Assembly: GCA_902492275.1 (NCBI GenBank)
Contig: CABUKW010000047.1
Location: forward strand, 1 to 20,339
Direction: 5' to 3'
Length of the DNA stretch: 20,339 nucleotides
Source: an uncultured Peptococcaceae bacterium
GTDB lineage: Bacteria > Bacillota > Peptococcia > Peptococcales > Peptococcaceae
Shown piece after piece: positions 6,604-14,017 of this stretch. The notes beneath the pieces were generated by a model, which made no database searches, was not told the origin of the DNA, and saw nothing but the letters and a program-made list of their open reading frames with translations. The translations under genes were made by a program, and so were the position numbers. Position 1 is the stretch's first letter; every line of letters starts with the position of its first letter.

Positions 6604-7006
6604 CTGTAAAGTCACTATCATCCCAGCACCCTTTATGGAACAACATGCAAACCACACCCAACGATTTCTCTATTGACACGCTGAAAATCGTTACAGCAAA
6701 TTATATCTGCATCTGTAAAAACCCAATATAGGTACTATTGAATCACAATGAGATCAGAGTCTATATAGCAAAGATTACTTTTACTACTCTTATTGATCAT
6801 TTCACAAGTTCATGCCTTAAGGCATTTTTGGTTATGAAGGAACCAACTTATAAAACTAAGCATTTCGCTTAATCAATAAGGCAACAGAAGTTGCCAACCA
6901 CCAGCGGTGGTTTTCGGCATTCGACCCGGCTGTCCGTATGGCCTTAGCCGATAACATATCGGCGGTCGTCCAATCCTGCTTTGGAAACACTGTCCCAATT
7001 GAGATT
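6569..7006 (-). ncRNA. Candidate structured non-coding RNA, unassigned family
   Basis: This ~440-base transcription unit has a strong promoter (7013-7041), an intrinsic terminator (6569-6603) and no credible ORF. The promoter-proximal half is dense in nested helices (plus-strand positions). One is 6922-6926 with 6964-6968, enclosing a 7-bp hairpin at 6947-6963. A 5-bp hairpin lies at 6898-6910 and a 6-bp hairpin at 6880-6895. A long-range 8-9 bp helix pairs 6872-6880 with 6789-6797. It encloses a GAAA-containing hairpin (6857-6871), a 7-bp helix 6845-6851 with 6804-6810, and a hairpin at 6812-6825. The promoter-distal half has smaller helices and is more AT-rich. I do not recognise RNase P, tmRNA, SRP, 6S or a T-box in it. 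It could instead be a long regulatory leader of the M28 gene. Confidence 0.55.
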
Positions 7007-7012
7007 ATGCAT

Positions 7013-7041
7013 AGTATAATCAATTGTTCTGGAAAAGTCAA
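7013..7041 (-). promoter_or_regulatory. Promoter of the structured RNA region
   Basis: On the minus strand a -35 TTGACT (plus 7036-7041), a 17-base spacer and a -10 TATACT (plus 7013-7018) predict a start near 7006. It lies just past the thrS stop, so the RNA region does not depend on thrS read-through. Confidence 0.82.
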
Positions 7042-7081
7042 CCACTAATTTGTGAAAATCAGTGCCTGCTCTATTTTTCAT

Positions 7082-8989
7082 TTATTTTCTATCTTTAATT
7101 TCTGCCACCATATCAGCCACCATCTGTTCCACCGCTACAGCGCCTAAATCGCCTTCGCCCCGTTTACGCAGACTTACAGTCTGACTGGTGGCTTCTTTTT
7201 CGCCCACTATCAGCATGTATGGAATTTTCTGCATCTGTGCTTCGCGGATCTTATAACCGATTTTTTCATTACGGCTATCCACTTCCACGCGAATGCCAGC
7301 AGCTTCCAGTTTCGCCGCAACTTCACGGCCATAGTCATTGAATTTGTCTGTGATCGGCAGAACAGTAGCCTGCACTGGCGCCAGCCAGGTTGGATAAGCG
7401 CCGGCATAATGCTCTGTCAAAATGCCGATAAACCGTTCAATGCTGCCAAAGACTGTTCTGTGTACCATAACGGGACGATGCTTTTCACCGTCTTCCCCAA
7501 TATAGCACATATCAAATTTTTCCGGCATCTGGAAATCCAGCTGAATGGTGCCGCACTGCCAGGTACGGTCTAGGCAGTCCTGCAGATGGAAGTCAATTTT
7601 AGGACCATAGAAAGCGCCATCACCTTCGTTGACAATATAATCCATGCCCAAATCGGTCAAGGCATCCCGCAAAGCGTCGGTTGCCCGTTCCCACAATTCA
7701 TCAGAACCCATGGAATCTTCCGGACGGGTAGATAATTCTACGTGATAGGTAAAGCCAAAGGTTTTGTACACACTGTCAATTAATTTGATAACGCCTTTTA
7801 CTTCTTCGTTAATCTGTTCTGGCAGCATAAAGATATGAGCATCGTCTTGAGTGAAAGCGCGTACACGCATTAAGCCGTGCAAAGCGCCGGATAACTCATG
7901 CCGATGTACCAAGCCCAGCTCGCTCCAACGCAGCGGCAATTCCCGATAGCTGTGCAACTGGCTGTTATACAGCAAAATCCCGCCTGGGCAGTTCATCGGT
8001 TTGATGGCGTAGGGCTCGTCATCAATTTCGGTAAAATACATGTTATCCTGATAATGATCCCAGTGACCAGACCGTTCCCACAGACTGCGGCTCATAATCA
8101 TCGGTGTGCGGATTTCATCATAACCGGCTTTGGCATGCAGCTCCCGCCAGAAATTTTCCAGATTATTGCGCAGTACAATGCCTTTTGGATAGAACAGCGG
8201 GAAGCCCGGCGCTTCATCCACAAAGGTAAACAGTTGCAATTCCTGTCCCAGCTTACGATGGTCGCGGCGTTTCGCTTCTTCCAGCTTAAACAGATGCTCT
8301 TCTAATTCGGCTTTTTTCGGGAAGGATGTCCCATAAATACGCTGCAGCATTTTATTTTTTTCACTGCCGCGCCAATAAGCACCTGCCAGGCTCAGCAGCT
8401 TAGGCGCTTTCACAATACCGGTGCTTGGAATGTGAGGGCCTGCGCATAAATCGGTAAAATCGCCCTGGGTGTAAATGCTAATCACAGAGTCTTCCGGCAA
8501 ATCGTTAATCAGTTCTACCTTATAAGGTTCGCCTTTTTCGGTAAACATGGCAATCGCGTCGGCCCGAGATAACTCCTGCCGCTGATAAACTTCATTGGCC
8601 TGTACAATTTTCAGCATTTCTGCTTCAATCAATTCCAAATCGGCCGGTGTAAACTTATGTTCCGAATCAAAGTCATAATAGAAACCATCTTTGATGGCAG
8701 GGCCAATCCCCAGCTTGGTGCCTGGGAACAGCTTCTGCACAGCCTGCGCTAAAATGTGCGATGTGCTGTGATGGAAGGTATCCCGTCCTTCTGGATCATC
8801 AAAGGTATAAATACTCACGGCTGCATCGGCTGTAATTGGCTGATTAAGTCCGCATAATTTATCGTCCACTTTGGCAACAATGGCTTTTTTCGCCAAACCA
8901 TTGCTGATATTTTTGGCAATTTCCAGCGGCGTTACAGTTTCCTGCTCAAAAGTCCGCACCGAACCATCCGGTAATGTAATATGAATCAT
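7082..8989 (-). CDS. thrS: Threonyl-tRNA synthetase
   Basis: This 635-residue class II synthetase charges tRNA-Thr. Domain order is normal. A TGS domain covers residues 1-62. The editing domain follows, with HHSTSH (H74, H78) and C182/H186 in DLCAGPH. The catalytic core is about 245-535, with motif 2 RWSELGLVHRHE, zinc ligands C334 (MNCPGG), H385 (DDAH) and a later His, and motif 3 VMVHRTVFGSIERF. The anticodon-binding domain is C-terminal. The ATG at 8989 is chosen because AAGGAG lies nine bases upstream; the frame stays open for 46 more codons, but those codons cover the T-box terminator and antiterminator. Expression is predicted to be induced when uncharged tRNA-Thr builds up. It is monocistronic in view of the separate promoter downstream. 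Confidence 0.98.
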   Translation of the reverse strand: MIHITLPDGSVRTFEQETVTPLEIAKNISNGLAKKAIVAKVDDKLCGLNQPITADAAVSIYTFDDPEGRDTFHHSTSHILAQAVQKLFPGTKLGIGPAIKDGFYYDFDSEHKFTPADLELIEAEMLKIVQANEVYQRQELSRADAIAMFTEKGEPYKVELINDLPEDSVISIYTQGDFTDLCAGPHIPSTGIVKAPKLLSLAGAYWRGSEKNKMLQRIYGTSFPKKAELEEHLFKLEEAKRRDHRKLGQELQLFTFVDEAPGFPLFYPKGIVLRNNLENFWRELHAKAGYDEIRTPMIMSRSLWERSGHWDHYQDNMYFTEIDDEPYAIKPMNCPGGILLYNSQLHSYRELPLRWSELGLVHRHELSGALHGLMRVRAFTQDDAHIFMLPEQINEEVKGVIKLIDSVYKTFGFTYHVELSTRPEDSMGSDELWERATDALRDALTDLGMDYIVNEGDGAFYGPKIDFHLQDCLDRTWQCGTIQLDFQMPEKFDMCYIGEDGEKHRPVMVHRTVFGSIERFIGILTEHYAGAYPTWLAPVQATVLPITDKFNDYGREVAAKLEAAGIRVEVDSRNEKIGYKIREAQMQKIPYMLIVGEKEATSQTVSLRKRGEGDLGAVAVEQMVADMVAEIKDRK

Positions 8990-9056
8990 GATGTTTCTCT
9001 CCTTCTTGTGAACGACAGCCATACAATCTGCCGTTCGATGAATAAAATATGAAAAT

Positions 9057-9089
9057 AAAAAAAGCATCCATCCCATTGGGACGAATGCT
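9057..9089 (-). terminator. T-box intrinsic terminator
   Basis: On the minus strand a 12-base-pair stem (AGCATTCGTCCC / GGGATGGATGCT with two G-U pairs, three-base loop, 9063-9089) is followed by seven T residues (9057-9063). It lies between the T-box sequence and the thrS ribosome site. Confidence 0.9.
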
Positions 9090-9281
9090 GTAATCCGTGG
9101 TTCCACCCAAGTTAGCCCGAAGCTCACTCATCGATTAGATAACGAAATCACCCGTCCGCTGTTCGCAGCGGAAACTCCGAGATGGTATCTGCATGATACG
9201 CCGTAAAGCACTTCCAGCCCAGGTGCCTCTCTCTGTTACCAATAGCATGCAGCATGTTCTCTTCTACGTTTTTCTCTATAT
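9057..9281 (-). promoter_or_regulatory. T-box leader of thrS, threonine specifier ACC
   Basis: The minus-strand leader carries the T-box sequence AACTTGGGTGGAACCACGG (about plus 9095-9113) upstream of the terminator. Stem I lies further 5'. Within GCAGATACCATCTCGGAG the codon ACC (plus 9184-9186), followed by A, sits where the specifier loop is expected; ACC is a threonine codon and thrS lies downstream. The antiterminator bulge reads TGGA rather than the common TGGT, which would pair with tRNA ending UCCA. Boundaries are approximate. Confidence 0.92.
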
Positions 9282-9287
9282 CTATCC

Positions 9288-9315
9288 ATTATAAAGATTC
9301 TCTGTTAGATGTCAA
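9288..9315 (-). promoter_or_regulatory. Sigma-A type promoter for thrS
   Basis: On the minus strand a perfect -35 TTGACA (plus 9310-9315), a 16-base spacer and a perfect -10 TATAAT (plus 9288-9293) predict a start near 9281. The ~145 bases between it and feoB hold no clear feoB promoter; a TACAAT at about 9354-9359 is the only -10-like hexamer I noticed and has a poor -35. I see no clear Fur-type operator. Confidence 0.88.
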
Positions 9316-9461
9316 GAATTTTCCCCGATTTTCTCCATAAATGATACAATTTTTCTCCAGTATTTTTATAACCGGCGGTAAGAAAATCAAAACACCTTTC
9401 CCGCAAATCGCGAATAGACTGTAGCAAAAGAAATCTGTTTCGGATAAAGGAGCTGTCTGCT

Positions 9462-11528
9462 ATGGTAAAGAAAAGCCTCACCCATCTCAAGCCAGGAGAA
9501 AGCGCAATCATCGAATGCATCAAAACGGAGCAGGAAAATCGCAAACGCTTGCAGGACTTAGGCTTCGTTCCCGGCGTTACAATCCAATACTTGCAGCAAA
9601 ATTTTTCCGGCAGCAGCTCTACCTATCTGATTCACGGCACAGTCATCGCTTTGCGCCAAACGGACGCTGCCGCCATTTTCATTCAGGCAACGGCATCGGC
9701 AAAGCAAGCCGAAGAGAAGACCATCGTTCTTGCAGGAAATCCTAACGTAGGAAAAAGCACCTTGTTTAATGCCCTGACCGGCTTGCATCAACACACAGGC
9801 AACTGGTCCGGCAAAACCATTGAGTTGGCCAGCGGCACCCACCAATATCAAAACCAAACCTTCCACATTGTGGATTTGCCCGGTTGTTATTCCCTCTCTC
9901 CCGTTTCCCGCGACGAGCAAATCAGCTACAATTACATCATGCAAGAGGACATCGACGCTATCGTCGTAGTCTGCGACGTTACTTGCCTGGAGCGCAATCT
10001 GCTGCTTGCTTTGCAGTTAAAAGCTGTCTTTTCACCGGTCATTTTGGCAGTCAACTGCATGGACGAAGCGCTGCACAAAAAAATTCAGGTAGATTTGGCC
10101 AAGTTGCAGCAATTAACTGGCTTGCCTGTTGTGGGAATGGCCGCAGGAAAGAAGCAAGGGTTTCCCCAACTCCTGCAAACAGTTATGCAGGCAATGCAAA
10201 CCCAACCGCCCCAACGGCTCAGCGATAGTCTGCCCGAGCAAAATCATTTGGTAGCCCAAGCACAGCAAATCACAGAACAATGCGTTACCTATCAAAAAAA
10301 TCATTTACAGACAGACCGTCGCTTCGACGCTCTGCTGGTAGGTAAATGGACCGGAATTCCCATCATGCTCGGTTTACTGGCCTTCATTTTTTGGTTGACC
10401 ATCTGCGGCACCAACTATCCATCTCAATGGCTGAGCTGCTTTTTCGCCCAGGGCGGTCAGTTGCTGTCCCAACTGCTTCAAACACTGCACACGCCTTCGT
10501 GGCTGCAAAGCTGCCTGCTGGACGGCGTTTATCAAACGCTAAGCTGGGTTATTGCTGTCATGCTGCCGCCCATGGCCATCTTTTTTCCGCTGTTCACCAT
10601 CCTGGAGGATTGCGGCTACTTACCGCGGGTGGCCTTTAATCTGGATTCCTGCTTTCAAAAAGCTGGTGCTTGCGGCAAGCAATGTTTGACAACATGCATG
10701 GCCTTCGGCTGTAATGCGGCTGGCGTTATTGGCTGCCGCATCATAGAATCGCCGCGAGAACGGCTCATCGCTATTTTGACCAACAGCTTTACACCCTGTA
10801 ATGGTCGCCTGCCTATGTTAATCGCCTTGCTTACCATGTTTTTCGCCGCTAGTCAACCATGGATAGCGCCGCTTCTATTAGTTCTGCTTATTCTCTTCAG
10901 CTTCCTTGTTACATTGTCAATTTCCTACATTTTATCGAAAACCATTCTACAGGGGATGCCTTCGTCCTTCATTCTGGAGTTGCCGCCATATCGCCGTCCC
11001 CAGTTGGGGCAGATTATATTGCGCTCGCTGCTAGACCGCACCACCTTTGTCTTGCTCCGGGCTGTGATGGTTGCAGCGCCGGCAGGATTGCTGATTTGGC
11101 TCCTGGCCCATATTTCTGTAGAAGGTCAATCCCTCATCCAACTGCTGGCGCAACTGTTAAATCCTTTGGCCGCGCCCTTTGGCATGGATGGCATTATTTT
11201 TCTGGCCTTTCTTTTGGGCTGGCCTGCCAACGAAATTGTCATCCCTTTAATGCTCATGATATACCTATCCAGTGGTACCATAGTCGAGTTTGAAACCTAC
11301 ACGGCTTTACATGCCATCTTAACAGCGCATGGCTGGACCTGGCAAACAGCGGCCGCCGTGCTGCTGTTCAGCCTTTTTCATTGGCCCTGCTCGACAACCT
11401 GCCTGACCATCCGCAAAGAAACTGGCAGCTTAGGCTGGACGGCACTGGCTTTTTTGCTGCCTACTGCTACAGGATTGCTGTTGTGCTTTTTATTGCGCCA
11501 ATTCCTTTTGCTGCTGGGACTCTCTTAA
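9462..11528 (+). CDS. feoB: Ferrous iron transporter with fused FeoA and FeoB
   Basis: This 688-residue inner-membrane protein imports Fe2+. Residues 1-76 form a FeoA-like SH3 domain (LKPGESAIIECI...LGFVPGVTI...), normally a separate gene. The FeoB G domain follows: G1 GNPNVGKST (92-100), HTGNWSGKT in the switch region (111-119), G3 DLPG (138-141) and G4 NCMD (198-201). The C-terminal ~390 residues carry many transmembrane helices, including the conserved GCNAAGVIGCRI and PCSTTCLTIRKE stretches. Length is normal for a fused form. The ATG follows AAAGGAG by ten bases. It stands alone, divergent from thrS and convergent with glnS. No FeoC-like or second feoA gene is nearby. Iron-dependent control is expected from the family, but I could not identify an operator. 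Confidence 0.95.
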   Translation: MVKKSLTHLKPGESAIIECIKTEQENRKRLQDLGFVPGVTIQYLQQNFSGSSSTYLIHGTVIALRQTDAAAIFIQATASAKQAEEKTIVLAGNPNVGKSTLFNALTGLHQHTGNWSGKTIELASGTHQYQNQTFHIVDLPGCYSLSPVSRDEQISYNYIMQEDIDAIVVVCDVTCLERNLLLALQLKAVFSPVILAVNCMDEALHKKIQVDLAKLQQLTGLPVVGMAAGKKQGFPQLLQTVMQAMQTQPPQRLSDSLPEQNHLVAQAQQITEQCVTYQKNHLQTDRRFDALLVGKWTGIPIMLGLLAFIFWLTICGTNYPSQWLSCFFAQGGQLLSQLLQTLHTPSWLQSCLLDGVYQTLSWVIAVMLPPMAIFFPLFTILEDCGYLPRVAFNLDSCFQKAGACGKQCLTTCMAFGCNAAGVIGCRIIESPRERLIAILTNSFTPCNGRLPMLIALLTMFFAASQPWIAPLLLVLLILFSFLVTLSISYILSKTILQGMPSSFILELPPYRRPQLGQIILRSLLDRTTFVLLRAVMVAAPAGLLIWLLAHISVEGQSLIQLLAQLLNPLAAPFGMDGIIFLAFLLGWPANEIVIPLMLMIYLSSGTIVEFETYTALHAILTAHGWTWQTAAAVLLFSLFHWPCSTTCLTIRKETGSLGWTALAFLLPTATGLLLCFLLRQFLLLLGLS

Positions 11529-11534
11529 AAATAG

Positions 11535-11575
11535 AAACTGCCAGAAGAAACTTTTGCTTTCTCCTGGCAGTTTTT
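11535..11575. terminator. Bidirectional terminator between feoB and glnS
   Basis: A 10-base-pair stem AAACTGCCAG / CTGGCAGTTT (11535-11544 with 11564-11573) is extended by AGAAA/TTTCT past a mismatch. It is followed by TTTTT on the plus strand, and TTTCTATTTTT follows it on the minus strand. It lies seven bases after feoB and 28 bases after the convergent glnS stop, so it can serve both. Confidence 0.88.
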
Positions 11576-11602
11576 ATGTGTCATCAAAATCAAGTTTTAT
11601 CG

Positions 11603-13264
11603 TTACTCTGGCTTATAATTGCCCTTTAAAGATACGGTCTGATTGAACACCAGATGCTCCGGTGTCGAATATTTGCTGTCTACGCAGAAATATCCGTTGC
11701 GCAGGAATTGGAACTTGTCTCCTGCTTTGGCGTTTTTCATATCCGGTGTTGCTTTGCAGCCCTTTAAGACAACCAGCGAATTGGGATTGAGATACTTCAT
11801 AAAATCGTCTTCACCCTGTTCCGGCTGCAACAGGAAATCCAGCATATGCACTTCGGCATCCAAGGCTGTGGTTGCCTCTACCCAGTGCAATGTTCCTTTC
11901 ACTTTTCGGCCAGCGTTTTCCATGCCGCTTCTGGTAGTTGGATCATAGGTACATTTTAGTTCCACAATATTTCCTTCGGCATCCTTCACCACTTCATTGC
12001 ACTGAATAATATAAGCATGTTTTAAACGCACTTCTTTTCCCGGCTTCAAACGGAAAAACTTGTTGTTAGCTTCTTCTTTAAAGTCTTCCTGCTCAATATA
12101 AATTTCCCGGCCAAAAGGAATTTTATAGGTTCCCAGCTCCGGTTTATTGGGATTGATTTCCGCATCCAAATACTCTAACTGACCTTCCGGATAATTGGTA
12201 ATGGTAATCTTTAACGGATTGAGTACCACCATGGCCCGCGGCGCATTTTGATTTAAATCCTCCCGCAGACAATATTCCAGCATAGCAAATTCCACTTTAC
12301 TGTTGCTTTTAGAAACGCCAATCATATCACAAAAGCTACGGATGGCCTCCGGCGTATATCCGCGGCGGCGCATGCCGGAAATGGTAGGCATACGGGGATC
12401 GTCCCAACCATCCACTACCCCTTCATCCACCAATCGTTTCAGTTTACGCTTACTGGTAATGGTGTTGTTCAATTCTAACCGGGCAAACTCATACTGATGG
12501 GGACGGGATGGGAACTTAGCAAATTCCATCAGGTTGTCCAACACCCAATCGTACAAAGGACGATGATCTTCAAATTCCAAGGTACATACCGAATGGGTAA
12601 TCCCTTCTATGGCATCGGAAATCGGATGAGCAAAATCATACATAGGATAAATGCACCATTCATCGCCGGTACGGTGATGATGGGCGTTGGCAATCCGATA
12701 AATAATGGGGTCCCGCAGATTGATATTAGGCGAAGCCATATCAATTTTAGCCCTCAGCTCTTTAGCACCATCTGCAAACTCTCCCCGTTTCATAGCTTCA
12801 AATAAAGCAAGATTTTCTTCCACCGAGCGTTCCCGATAAGGGCTGTTCTTCCCTGGCTCCGTTAAAGTTCCGCGATAGTCCCGTATCTCTTCCGGCGTTA
12901 AATCGCAGACGAAGGCCTTGCCGTCTTTGATCAGCTGCACAGCGCATTCGTAAAAAGTATGAAAATAATCAGAGGCGTAGTGGATGTCGCCAGTCCAATG
13001 AAACCCCAGCCATTCTACATCCTGCTGGATAGACTCCACATACTCGGTATCTTCTTTTACCGGATTGGTATCGTCAAACCGCAAATTGCAACGGCCATGA
13101 TTGCGTTCTGCCAAACCAAAATTTAAACAGATGGATTTGGCATGGCCCACATGCAGATACCCGTTTGGTTCCGGCGGAAATCTGGTATATATATCTTTGG
13201 CACCATTGGCGACGTCTTCATCAATAATTGCCTGAATGAAATTGGATGTACTTGTTACGCTCAC
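11603..13264 (-). CDS. glnS: Glutaminyl-tRNA synthetase
   Basis: This 553-residue class I synthetase charges tRNA-Gln directly. The HIGH motif is HVGH (residues 38-41) within RFPPEPNGYLHVGHAKS. The KMSKS equivalent is TSKRK at about 270-274. The GlnRS-type segments TLEFEDHRPLYDW and DDPRMPTISGMRRRGYTPEAI discriminate it from GluRS. The C-terminal anticodon-binding beta-barrels are present, and the length is close to the E. coli enzyme. The start is GTG at 13264, seven bases after AGGAGG. Many Bacillota lack this enzyme and make Gln-tRNA by the GatCAB transamidation route, so its presence is a lineage marker, probably derived from horizontal transfer. It has its own promoter and shares a terminator with feoB. 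Confidence 0.97.
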   Translation of the reverse strand: MSVTSTSNFIQAIIDEDVANGAKDIYTRFPPEPNGYLHVGHAKSICLNFGLAERNHGRCNLRFDDTNPVKEDTEYVESIQQDVEWLGFHWTGDIHYASDYFHTFYECAVQLIKDGKAFVCDLTPEEIRDYRGTLTEPGKNSPYRERSVEENLALFEAMKRGEFADGAKELRAKIDMASPNINLRDPIIYRIANAHHHRTGDEWCIYPMYDFAHPISDAIEGITHSVCTLEFEDHRPLYDWVLDNLMEFAKFPSRPHQYEFARLELNNTITSKRKLKRLVDEGVVDGWDDPRMPTISGMRRRGYTPEAIRSFCDMIGVSKSNSKVEFAMLEYCLREDLNQNAPRAMVVLNPLKITITNYPEGQLEYLDAEINPNKPELGTYKIPFGREIYIEQEDFKEEANNKFFRLKPGKEVRLKHAYIIQCNEVVKDAEGNIVELKCTYDPTTRSGMENAGRKVKGTLHWVEATTALDAEVHMLDFLLQPEQGEDDFMKYLNPNSLVVLKGCKATPDMKNAKAGDKFQFLRNGYFCVDSKYSTPEHLVFNQTVSLKGNYKPE

Positions 13265-13295
13265 AATAGTTCCTCCTACAAAATTGTTATGCCTT

Positions 13296-13325
13296 ATTAT
13301 AATACAATTATTGCTCCAACTGCAA
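13296..13325 (-). promoter_or_regulatory. Promoter for glnS
   Basis: On the minus strand -35 TTGCAG (plus 13320-13325), an 18-base spacer and a perfect -10 TATAAT (plus 13296-13301) lie just upstream of the glnS ribosome site. The start would be near 13289, giving a leader of about 25 bases without room for a T-box. Confidence 0.75.
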
Positions 13326-13355
13326 TTAAAAATTCACAAAAGCTATAAAAAAGAG

Positions 13356-13640
13356 TTAAAATAGATTGCGTTTATACCGCATGGGGCTTTGCCCTAAATC
13401 GACAATTACAACCTCCTGCCCGATTTTATGCACCGCTTGCCAGGGAATTTGCAGACTGTTTTTTTCTGACCACATTCCGGTAAAGCCGTTGCGTCCGCCC
13501 AAATAAAGCTGCTCAATCCGACCGGTTTCCGGATCAAAGGAAAGATTGGGCTCATAAATCACACCCAGACGCACACCATCATAAATATTCACAATATTCT
13601 TACCTGTTAAATCACTGAGCCGTATGGTTCCATATTCCAT
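13356..13640 (-). CDS. YlmC/YmxH-family PRC-barrel protein
   Basis: This 94-residue soluble protein begins MEYGTIRLSDLTGKNIVNIY and contains DGVRLGVIYEPNLSFDPETG and IPWQAVHKIGQEVVIVDL. This is a PRC-barrel fold of the YlmC/YmxH group, widespread in Bacillota and often named as sporulation proteins, with no firm biochemical role. The ATG at 13640 starts two bases after the stop of the upstream membrane-protein gene, and its AGGAGG site lies inside that gene, so translation is probably coupled. I see no obvious terminator between it and the glnS promoter. Adaptor or RNA/protein-binding roles are only inference from PRC-barrel relatives. Confidence 0.8.
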   Translation of the reverse strand: MEYGTIRLSDLTGKNIVNIYDGVRLGVIYEPNLSFDPETGRIEQLYLGGRNGFTGMWSEKNSLQIPWQAVHKIGQEVVIVDLGQSPMRYKRNLF

Positions 13641-13642
13641 GC

Positions 13643-13969
13643 TTATTTTCCCCCTCCTGCTAAAATTTTACGCAGTAACACCAGCCCCAAGGGCTGTAAA
13701 CAAGCCAACAAAATGGACAACAAAGCCAAAGGGTCCAGCAGCATATCCAGAAAGCAAATCTTCTGCGGCGCTTCAATTCCCAAAAAGCTGACCAACATCA
13801 CCAGCGACAAATAAATCCCGCCGGAAATACCCACCAGTTGGCTCATTGCTTCTGCCAAAGGGCTGCTAATGGCCTGTTCCTGTCGGTAGAAATTACTGCG
13901 CATACGCAGCTTCAAAGCGGCTGTTATAAACAGAGCCAGTCCGGTTAACAGCAATACCAAAGACATCAT
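13643..13969 (-). CDS. Small hypothetical membrane protein
   Basis: I do not recognise this 108-residue protein. It has an N-terminal hydrophobic segment (SLVLLLTGLALFITAAL) and a short charged stretch with RMRSNFYRQEQ. Two more hydrophobic segments lie at about residues 48-65 and 76-98, and it ends in RKILAGGGK. The ATG at 13969 is favoured because an AGAGGTG ribosome site lies six bases upstream; a GTG three codons earlier and an ATG one codon later are alternatives. It is placed between an ArAE-like membrane protein (48 bases upstream) and a PRC-barrel gene (two bases downstream), and is probably cotranscribed with both. Function unknown; a membrane partner of one neighbour is a plausible guess. 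Confidence 0.75.
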   Translation of the reverse strand: MMSLVLLLTGLALFITAALKLRMRSNFYRQEQAISSPLAEAMSQLVGISGGIYLSLVMLVSFLGIEAPQKICFLDMLLDPLALLSILLACLQPLGLVLLRKILAGGGK

Positions 13970-14017
13970 GTGCCTCACCTCTGTACATTGTACGCCGCTT
14001 CGTCCAAAATATGCCTG

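Noticed and set aside
6700..6705. A TATAAT hexamer as an M28-specific promoter
   Set aside because: No acceptable -35 lies at 16-18 bases (only ATTGGG), and it falls within a predicted helix; kept only as a remote possibility.
6856..7041. A 61-codon minus-strand open frame after thrS
   Set aside because: Its TTG start is the -35 hexamer of a strong promoter, it has no ribosome site, and its sequence is made of RNA-like inverted repeats.
8990..9127. A 46-codon N-terminal extension of thrS
   Set aside because: It covers the T-box antiterminator and terminator; the ATG at 8989 has its own ribosome site and gives the normal family N-terminus.
9316..9461. A possible Fur-type operator ahead of feoB
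   Set aside because: AAATGATACAATTTTT is AT-rich but does not form a convincing Fur or DtxR palindrome.
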